A stretch of DNA of 10,755 nt from an uncultured bacterium (lineage in GTDB: Bacteria; Actinomycetota; Actinomycetes; S36-B12): contig CAITYI010000153.1 of NCBI GenBank assembly GCA_903896585.1, forward strand, positions 1 to 10,755, written 5' to 3'. Below are positions 5,270 through 10,755 of the stretch, piece after piece; position 1 is the stretch's first letter; every line of letters starts with the position of its first letter. The notes beneath the pieces were generated by a model that saw only the letters and a list, made by a program, of their open reading frames with translations, was not told where the DNA came from and searched no databases. Both the position numbers and the translations under genes were made by a program.

Positions 5270-6804
5270 GGTCGATTCAAGGCATCGGTGGCGAGTGGAT
5301 CAATATGTAGGTGATCCTCCTTACCCACCCGGCGTTCAATGCCATCTAATACCTGCAAGTTCACTTTGTGTTCCTCAGCCAACTCAACGGGGTACACCCC
5401 GTCAAAGCACGCCCGACACAGATTGTCTTTGGGTACGTGAGTTGACTCAACGAGGGCATCGAGTTCTACAAATGCCAAGGAGTCTGCCCCGATAGATGCA
5501 CAAATTTCCGCAACACTCAAACCGTTGGCAATTAACTCGGCACGTGACGCGAAATCGATGCCATAAAAGCACGGCCACTTGACCGGTGGGCTGGAAATGC
5601 GCACATGCACTTCTTTTGCTCCGGCCTCCCGCAACATGCGCACCAGCGCCCGCTGGGTATTACCGCGCACAATTGAGTCATCGACAACAACAAGCCGCTG
5701 ACCGGAAATCACTTCTTTGAGTGGGTTGAGTTTGAGTCGAATACCCAATTGACGAATTGTTTGTGATGGCTGAATAAATGTCCGACCTACATACGAGTTT
5801 TTGACAAGTCCTTCTGCAAAAGCAATCCCTGACTCTTGGGCATAGCCAATTGCGGCGTACCTGCCAGATTCGGGAACAGGAATCACCAGGTCAGCCTCAA
5901 CCGGGTGCTCCCGCGCTAACTGTCGACCAATATCCACTCGAGCAGCGTGAACACTTCGACCGGCAATTGATGTGTCGGGGCGAGCCAAATACACATACTC
6001 AAATAGACAACCCTTGGGCGCTGCCTGCGCGAATCGGTGCGAACGAAGCCCCTCGCTATCTATCACGACCAACTCACCGGGCTCAATCTCGCGAACAACC
6101 GAAGCTCCCACAATGTCCAGCGCCGCCGACTCACTGGCAACCACCCAGCCGCTTTCCAACCGGCCCAGCACAAGTGGTCGAATCCCTTGTGGATCACGTG
6201 CGGCATACAGGGTGGTGTCGTCCATGAACACCAAAGAAAACGCACCTTTGGCCAGCGGTAGCTCCAACATGGCCGCGGCTTCCAAGGACAGATCCGGATG
6301 CGCAGCAAGAAGTGCAGTCAAGATCTCGGTATCAGTTGTCGCTTGAATACCCGCGTTAAGTGGTAGCTCACCTGAATCGGTTTGTAGTTCATTGATCCGT
6401 TTGCGTAATTCAGCTGTGTTGGTCAAATTACCGTTGTGGCCTAATGCCAAGTGACCGGTTGCGGTGGTGCGAAAAGTTGGTTGCGCGTTTTCCCAGATAC
6501 TGGCACCCGTTGTGGAGTACCTGGTGTGTCCAATTGCAACGTAGCCGTACAGCGAATCAAGTGCGCCTTCATTAAAAACTTGCGAGACCAGACCCATGTC
6601 CTTGTACACCACAATCCGCGAGCCATCGCTGACCGCCATGCCCGCTGATTCCTGACCACGATGCTGCAATGCGTACAGACCGAAGTAGGTGAGTTTAGAA
6701 ACTTCTTCACCCGGGGCCCACACGCCAAAAACACCGCAGGCATCCTGCGGACCCTTCTCACCAGGGAGGAGATCATGGGTCAGAAGACCATCACCGCGAG
6801 GCAC
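5266..6804 (-). CDS. purF: Amidophosphoribosyltransferase (glutamine PRPP amidotransferase)
   Basis: A 512-residue enzyme of the first committed step of purine synthesis: PRPP plus glutamine gives 5-phosphoribosylamine. A 22-residue propeptide precedes Cys23 (DACGVFG), the N-terminal nucleophile of the class II glutaminase exposed by self-processing. The glutaminase half carries LQHRGQESAG (47-56) and GHNGNLTN (122-129). The phosphoribosyltransferase half has the PRPP loop VVVDDSIVRGNT (372-383). Cys266, Cys412, Cys463 and Cys466 correspond to the iron-sulfur ligands of the Bacillus-type enzyme, so a 4Fe-4S cluster is expected. The start is GTG at 6804, preceded by GGGG two bases away; an in-frame ATG at 6828 is stopped at once by TAG, so it is excluded. 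The toxin gene ends 29 bases upstream, and purM overlaps the 3' end. Confidence 0.96.
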   Translation of the reverse strand: MPRGDGLLTHDLLPGEKGPQDACGVFGVWAPGEEVSKLTYFGLYALQHRGQESAGMAVSDGSRIVVYKDMGLVSQVFNEGALDSLYGYVAIGHTRYSTTGASIWENAQPTFRTTATGHLALGHNGNLTNTAELRKRINELQTDSGELPLNAGIQATTDTEILTALLAAHPDLSLEAAAMLELPLAKGAFSLVFMDDTTLYAARDPQGIRPLVLGRLESGWVVASESAALDIVGASVVREIEPGELVVIDSEGLRSHRFAQAAPKGCLFEYVYLARPDTSIAGRSVHAARVDIGRQLAREHPVEADLVIPVPESGRYAAIGYAQESGIAFAEGLVKNSYVGRTFIQPSQTIRQLGIRLKLNPLKEVISGQRLVVVDDSIVRGNTQRALVRMLREAGAKEVHVRISSPPVKWPCFYGIDFASRAELIANGLSVAEICASIGADSLAFVELDALVESTHVPKDNLCRACFDGVYPVELAEEHKVNLQVLDGIERRVGKEDHLHIDPLATDALNRP

Positions 6805-6833
6805 AGCCCCAGCCTACGCGAGTCGCATTGAAA

Positions 6834-7208
6834 TTAGACACGTCCGGTTGTTTTGACTTCGGAAATCCAGTGTTCGAGCAAATCAAGACTTAATTCACCG
6901 GCAGCAACTGCAGAAATAGTTCTGAAAATTTCAATTTGCTCCGCTACGAGATCCCACCCGTTTAAGTCTGCGAAGTTCACCGCACAGACCCAGCTCAGAC
7001 GCTTATTGCCATCCACCAGCGGATGGATACGGTTAATGCCCTCGATCAAAGCAGCGCACTTTCGATCAAAAGTTACGTAAACATCCTCACCAAAAGCGGT
7101 GGCGCTCGGACGAGCTTCCGCCGATGCCAATAGTCCTGCGTCCCGGACAAGAAAGCCCATCTGGTTGGCAATGGCTAGGGAATCTTCCGTGGTGAGGTAC
7201 TCGGTCAT
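6834..7208 (-). CDS. Doc-type (death-on-curing, Fic fold) toxin
   Basis: A 124-residue protein with the core motif HPLVDGNKR at 62-70. In Doc toxins the Lys of NKR replaces the Gly of classical Fic proteins (GNGR), turning the fold from AMP transfer to phosphate transfer; phage P1 Doc phosphorylates EF-Tu and stops translation. The N-terminal part (YLTTEDSLAIA, then GLLASAEARP at 25-34) and the helix after the motif (AVNFADLNGW, 76-85) fit actinobacterial Doc relatives. All key residues (His62, Asp66, Asn68, Lys69, Arg70) are present, so it looks intact. Its ATG overlaps the antitoxin stop by 4 bases (ATGA). Sampled stretches are about 45 percent G+C, against about 68 percent in the sterol-carrier-like gene upstream, which suggests acquisition. 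It lies 29 bases before purF. Confidence 0.88.
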   Translation of the reverse strand: MTEYLTTEDSLAIANQMGFLVRDAGLLASAEARPSATAFGEDVYVTFDRKCAALIEGINRIHPLVDGNKRLSWVCAVNFADLNGWDLVAEQIEIFRTISAVAAGELSLDLLEHWISEVKTTGRV

Positions 7209-7408
7209 TCGGAGAGCATTCGAAGTGCTTCCGCATCACGCACCATGACATAGTCAACGGTCTGGCGAATGCGCTCGGCTCGATCCATCCTTCCGATTCG
7301 GTCAAGGACAGCCATTCGCGCCACTTCATGCATGGATCGGTGCTCCCGTTCAGCCTGTCGGCGGAGCGCCTCGGTCTCTTCTTCGGTCAATCGCAGTGTC
7401 ATAGCCAT
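7205..7408 (-). CDS. Ribbon-helix-helix (CopG/Arc-like) antitoxin
   Basis: A 67-residue protein. Residues 2-36 form the expected strand and two helices of a ribbon-helix-helix dimer: TLRLTEEETEALRRQAEREH, then MHEVARMAVLDRI. The rest (about 37-67, ending VRDAEALRMLSE) is a charged helical tail of the kind that wraps the toxin. It is coupled to the Doc gene by a 4-base overlap, the standard antitoxin-first order. Here a ribbon-helix-helix protein replaces the Phd-type antitoxin known from P1. Two ATGs (7408 and 7402) are possible and neither has a ribosome-binding site, so the message may be leaderless. It probably represses its own promoter through the palindrome at 7417-7433. Confidence 0.82.
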   Translation of the reverse strand: MAMTLRLTEEETEALRRQAEREHRSMHEVARMAVLDRIGRMDRAERIRQTVDYVMVRDAEALRMLSE

Positions 7409-7443
7409 ATCAAAACGGTATCAAATCGATACCACTTAGGCAA
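7409..7443 (-). promoter_or_regulatory. Putative promoter and operator of the toxin-antitoxin pair
   Basis: GGTATC (7417-7422) and GATACC (7428-7433) form a palindrome with a 5-base centre in the 27-base gap between the sterol-carrier-like gene and the antitoxin. On the minus strand TTTGATA also occurs twice with an 11-base period, one helical turn, which suits paired ribbon-helix-helix dimers. A possible -35 TTGCCT (7438-7443) and weak -10 TACCGT (7415-7420), 17 bases apart, would bracket the palindrome and start the RNA at about 7408, the first ATG. The palindrome is seen directly; the promoter is inferred and weak. Confidence 0.5.
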
Positions 7444-7789
7444 GGGGGAAGTAGGCCGAGAGATCGGATCTCTCGCCGCTGGCCACGAGTGACCCGCCGG
7501 CAACCGCCTGCGCCCAGGTCAACTCTCCCAAGGCCAAAGCCACCAGGGTGCGCGAATCTGTCTCAACCACGGCGGAGGGCGTACCGCGGCGGTGGGTGTG
7601 ACCGGCTACCACCTGGATTGCGGCGTGCGGTGGAATTCGAAGCTCAACGCTGCGACCGGGTGCTACTTCTGACAGTGCCGCAAGAATCGCCTTGACCGCC
7701 GCGCGCTCCCGTTCGCGCTCTGGTTTTTCTCCCGCGTGATAACTGGCCAGCAGGGCAAGTAATGATTCCCGGTCGTGCGGTGCCAACAT
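7436..7789 (-). CDS. Sterol carrier (SCP2-like) family protein
   Basis: A 117-residue protein. It resembles the small actinobacterial sterol-carrier family found beside purF: the core SVELRIPPHAAIQVVAG (47-63), HRRGTPSAVVETD (66-78), an LALGELTWAQAVAGG helix (85-99) and the closing VASGERSDLSAYFPL (102-116). Members of the wider SCP2 superfamily bind lipids or act as C-terminal domains of mycothiol-dependent enzymes, but the function of this stand-alone form is not known to me. It starts 2 bases after the purL stop without a clear ribosome-binding site, so its translation is probably coupled. Sampled stretches reach about 68 percent G+C, higher than purL and the toxin gene. Its repeated location in purine operons suggests a link to them that has not been explained. 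Confidence 0.8.
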   Translation of the reverse strand: MLAPHDRESLLALLASYHAGEKPERERERAAVKAILAALSEVAPGRSVELRIPPHAAIQVVAGHTHRRGTPSAVVETDSRTLVALALGELTWAQAVAGGSLVASGERSDLSAYFPLA

Positions 7790-7791
7790 GA

Positions 7792-10083
7792 TCAGGAGTT
7801 GAAAATCGCTGGCAGGGTGGCTTCGTGGGTCTCGCGTAATTGCTCAAGCGGGAGCGTGAAGTAGTCCCCCATGACAATCACCTGTTCACCGGGGAATCCA
7901 AAATCAGCGCCCAACCCGGAATCAACAACCCCGACCCGTTCGGCAGGTAATCCGCGAGCCGCACACATTTCAGTGAACCGAAGTTCCTCACTACGAGGGA
8001 TTACCACGACTGCCCGACCAGCGCTCTCGGCAAAGAGGAAAATAAATGGCGCGATATTGTCTGGAACCCAAAGCCGAGCACCCGTACCTGCACGCATTGC
8101 CATCTCGGCAATTGCGATTGCGAAACCGCCATCAGAAATATCGTGGGCTGCGGTGATCATGCCATCGCGTGATGCTGCTACTAAAATTTCACTGAGTAAT
8201 TTTTCCCGTTGCAGATCAACTTTCGGTGGCATACCGCCAAGGTGACCGTGAATGTGCGCCCACTCACTTCCACCGAATTCATCTGCGGTGTCACCCAGAA
8301 CATAAATCAATTCACCATCGGAATCCTGATTCCACGACATGGGGGTGCGTCGTTCGACATCGTCAATCACACCAAGGACACCCACCACAGGGGTGGGAAG
8401 AATCGCGGTTTCACCCGTCTGGTTGTAAAACGAGACATTGCCACCGGTAACCGGGACGCCCAATTCCAGACACCCGTCCGCCAACCCCCGAGTCGCCTCG
8501 GCAAACTGCCACATGACTTCAGGGTCTTCGGGGGAGCCAAAGTTCAAACAATTGGTGACGGCAAGTGGAATTGCGCCACTGACACTCACATTTCGATAGG
8601 ACTCCGCGAGGGCCAACTTCGCGCCGTTGTAGGGATCAAGTTTGGTGAAGCGCGCATTGCAATCCGTGGCGATTGCAACACCGAGTCCGGTTTCTTCGTC
8701 AATTCGGATCATGCCGGTGTCTTCTGGTTGAGCAAGAACCGTGTTGCCCAGGACATAGCGGTCGTATTGCGATGTGACCCACGTTTTGGAAGCCAGATTC
8801 GGTGAACCAACAAGTTGCAGCAGGGTTTCCTTGAGTTGTTCCCCGGATTCGGGTCGGGCAATCACACTCGCGGTTGGTTCATTTGCTTGCAAGGCATCCT
8901 GCCACGAAGGACGGTGGTAGGGACGTTCGTACACCGGACCATCGTGGGCGACACTGCGCGGTGGAACATTAACGATTTCCCCGCCGTGCCACTGCACCAC
9001 CAGTTTGCCCGTGTTGGTTACCTCGCCAATAACAACAGCTTCAACATCCCACTTTTTACAAATCTCCATGAATGCATCAATGTGATCAGGCGTGACAATC
9101 GCACACATTCGCTCCTGCGACTCACTCATGAGAATTTCTTCAGGTGAAAGGGAAGAGTCGCGTAGCGGGACGCGATCAAGCCAGACATGCATGCCACCCT
9201 CACCATTGGATGCAAGTTCACTCGTGGCGCAGGAGATACCTGCTCCACCAAGATCTTGAATACCCTCGACTAAACCGGCGTGCAGAACTTCAAGGGTTGC
9301 CTCGATAAGCAACTTCTCCATGAATGGATCGCCCACTTGAACACTGGGGCGCTTCGCGGGACCGTCGGCATCAAAAGTTTCCGATGCCAACACTGAAACA
9401 CCGCCAATGCCATCGCCACCGGTTCGAGCGCCATACAGAACAACAAGATTGCCCACACCCTTTGCACTTGCCAGGTGAATGTCTTCATGTCGCATGGAAC
9501 CCACACACAAAGCATTGACCAGAGGGTTACCGGCGTAACTGGCATCGAAAACCACTTCACCACCAATATTGGGAAGACCTAAACAGTTGCCGTAACCACC
9601 AACACCGGCAACCACACCGGGCAAAACTCGGAGCGTGTCCGGAGCATCAGCTGGGCCAAACCGAAGTGGGTCCATGACGGCCAGTGGACGGGCTCCCATG
9701 GAAATGATGTCGCGCACAATCCCACCCACACCCGTTGCTGCGCCTTGGTACGGCTCGACATAGGAAGGGTGGTTGTGGCTTTCCACTTTGAAAGTAACCG
9801 CCCACCCCTGACCAATATCAACCACACCGGCATTTTCACCAATGCCCACGAGAAGCGCATCAGTCTTGGGAGCCTTCTCACCAAATTGGCGCAAGTGCAC
9901 CTTGCTGGATTTATAGGAACAATGCTCACTCCACATGACCGAATACATGGCGAGTTCACTACTGGTTGGTCTGCGCCCAAGTATTTCCTTAATGCGCTCG
10001 TATTCGTCAGGCTTAAGACCCAGTGCGGCAAATGGTTGCTCGAGATCGGGTTGTTCAGCTGCCAGGGATACCGAATCGATCAT
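7792..10083 (-). CDS. purL: Phosphoribosylformylglycinamidine synthase subunit PurL
   Basis: A 763-residue small-type PurL, the synthetase subunit of FGAM synthase: FGAR plus ATP and ammonia gives FGAM. The ammonia comes from PurQ, and PurS bridges the complex. Motifs include MWSEHCSYKSSK (50-61) with the active-site His54, VESHNHPS (100-107), GAATGVGGIVRD (114-125), GIQDLGGAGIS (274-284), SESQERM (320-326), GAKLALAESY (487-496), PVTGGNVSFYN (544-554) and AHDISDGG (646-653). It lacks the fused PurS-like and glutaminase domains of the long enzyme of Proteobacteria and eukaryotes, as expected for this phylum. Its ATG at 10083 overlaps the purQ stop by 4 bases (ATGA), and the SCP2-like gene follows after 2 bases. 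Confidence 0.97.
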   Translation of the reverse strand: MIDSVSLAAEQPDLEQPFAALGLKPDEYERIKEILGRRPTSSELAMYSVMWSEHCSYKSSKVHLRQFGEKAPKTDALLVGIGENAGVVDIGQGWAVTFKVESHNHPSYVEPYQGAATGVGGIVRDIISMGARPLAVMDPLRFGPADAPDTLRVLPGVVAGVGGYGNCLGLPNIGGEVVFDASYAGNPLVNALCVGSMRHEDIHLASAKGVGNLVVLYGARTGGDGIGGVSVLASETFDADGPAKRPSVQVGDPFMEKLLIEATLEVLHAGLVEGIQDLGGAGISCATSELASNGEGGMHVWLDRVPLRDSSLSPEEILMSESQERMCAIVTPDHIDAFMEICKKWDVEAVVIGEVTNTGKLVVQWHGGEIVNVPPRSVAHDGPVYERPYHRPSWQDALQANEPTASVIARPESGEQLKETLLQLVGSPNLASKTWVTSQYDRYVLGNTVLAQPEDTGMIRIDEETGLGVAIATDCNARFTKLDPYNGAKLALAESYRNVSVSGAIPLAVTNCLNFGSPEDPEVMWQFAEATRGLADGCLELGVPVTGGNVSFYNQTGETAILPTPVVGVLGVIDDVERRTPMSWNQDSDGELIYVLGDTADEFGGSEWAHIHGHLGGMPPKVDLQREKLLSEILVAASRDGMITAAHDISDGGFAIAIAEMAMRAGTGARLWVPDNIAPFIFLFAESAGRAVVVIPRSEELRFTEMCAARGLPAERVGVVDSGLGADFGFPGEQVIVMGDYFTLPLEQLRETHEATLPAIFNS

Positions 10084-10755
10084 GTTGCACCAACTAGTGC
10101 GCGAACCACACTGGTGAAGAATGGGATTCCGTCAAGGCTAGGTCCGGTCAGTGCCTCTACAGCATGCTCCGGGTGGGGCATCAGACCAACAACATTTCCG
10201 CGGGCATTTGAGATCCCTGCAATATCGCGGTAACTGCCATTGGGATTAACGTCTAGGTAGGTGGCAATTACTTGACCCTCACCAAAAAGTTGATTCAGTG
10301 TGCTTTCATTCGCAACGTATCCGCCCTCACCGTTTTTCAATGGGATGACAATCTCCTGTCCCACTTCAAATTCGCTGGTCCAAACAGTATTTGTTGATTC
10401 AATGCGCAGCTTCTGGTCACGACAAATGAAATGCCGGTGATCATTGCGCGTTAATGCACCAGGTAGTAGGTGGCTCTCGCACAGAATCTGAAAACCATTG
10501 CAAATTCCTAATACCGGTAAACCTTGATGCGCTTTTTCAATGATCAATGACATGACGGGGGCGAACTTGGCAATTGCTCCACAGCGCAGGTAGTCACCAT
10601 AGGAGAACCCTCCCGGAAGTACCACTGCATCGACATTCTTCAGGTCACTATCGCCGTGCCACAGTTCAACTGGGTCACCTCCGGCGATTCTGATTGCCCG
10701 AGCGGCATCTCGGTCATCGAGGGATCCGGGGAAAGTCACCACACCTATTCGAGCA
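10080..10755 (-). CDS. purQ: Phosphoribosylformylglycinamidine synthase subunit PurQ (N-terminus cut by window edge)
   Basis: A class I glutamine amidotransferase that releases ammonia for PurL. A GTG at 10742 could be taken as the start, but the frame stays open to the edge and adds ARIG, giving ARIGVVTFPGSLDDRDAA, the normal PurQ N-terminus; I therefore treat the gene as running off the edge with only a few residues missing. Counting from the GTG codon, the nucleophile is Cys81 in LGICNGFQIL and the His190/Glu192 pair lies in MPHPEH. The oxyanion region LPGGFSYGDYLRCGAI is at 42-57. It overlaps purL by 4 bases. PurS should lie just upstream, outside the window. Confidence 0.96.
   Translation of the reverse strand, partial: ARIGVVTFPGSLDDRDAARAIRIAGGDPVELWHGDSDLKNVDAVVLPGGFSYGDYLRCGAIAKFAPVMSLIIEKAHQGLPVLGICNGFQILCESHLLPGALTRNDHRHFICRDQKLRIESTNTVWTSEFEVGQEIVIPLKNGEGGYVANESTLNQLFGEGQVIATYLDVNPNGSYRDIAGISNARGNVVGLMPHPEHAVEALTGPSLDGIPFFTSVVRALVGAT

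Noticed and set aside
8209..8805. 198-residue plus-strand open frame inside purL
   Set aside because: Antisense shadow of a well-supported purL; no recognisable motif or ribosome-binding context.
1..10755. CRISPR array, tRNA or rRNA genes, insertion sequences
   Set aside because: No regularly spaced repeats, clover-leaf sequences, rRNA signatures or transposase motifs were seen by eye.

Overview
The window looks like a chromosomal segment of an actinomycete-type bacterium (Actinomycetota). The evidence is a BldC-type MerR-like regulator, a DUF3073 protein opening MGRGRAKAKQ, an actinobacterial-style PurF (propeptide then DACGVFG) and a gene order, bldC / branched-chain amino acid dehydrogenase / DUF3073 / purM / purF / sterol-carrier-like gene / purL / purQ, close to what I remember from Streptomyces and, in part, Mycobacterium. 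G+C is moderate for the phylum (about half to two-thirds in stretches counted by eye), so a non-streptomycete, perhaps an uncultured aquatic actinobacterium, is possible; I cannot name the genus.

Left part (1-2540). The start of a small Cys-rich protein gene runs off the left edge on the minus strand. Its promoter region carries a near-perfect palindrome of the CsoR (copper/persulfide sensor) type. Divergent from it, on the plus strand, is a secreted thermonuclease-like protein with two lamin-tail-like domains. That gene converges, with four bases between stops, on a minus-strand pair: bldC followed by a PlsC-type 1-acylglycerol-3-phosphate acyltransferase.

Middle part (2541-4162). Divergent from bldC is a Leu/Val/Phe-type dehydrogenase on the plus strand. 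A 159-base gap follows that holds a plausible promoter and several G+C-rich hairpins, then the small acidic-tailed DUF3073 gene, which converges on purM.

Right part (4163-10755). A compact minus-strand purine operon reads purQ (5' end cut by the window edge), purL, an SCP2-like gene, a ribbon-helix-helix antitoxin with a Doc-type toxin, purF and purM. PurQ and PurL form the FGAM synthetase (the PurS subunit should lie outside), PurF makes phosphoribosylamine, and PurM closes the imidazole ring. Most junctions overlap by 4 bases or are separated by a few bases. The toxin-antitoxin pair is the exception: it sits in the operon with its own palindromic operator and a lower G+C toxin gene, and looks like an insertion that now lies directly upstream of purF. 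The most interesting points are the CsoR-like operator in front of the Cys-rich gene, the toxin-antitoxin cassette inside a housekeeping operon, and the structured leader of DUF3073.
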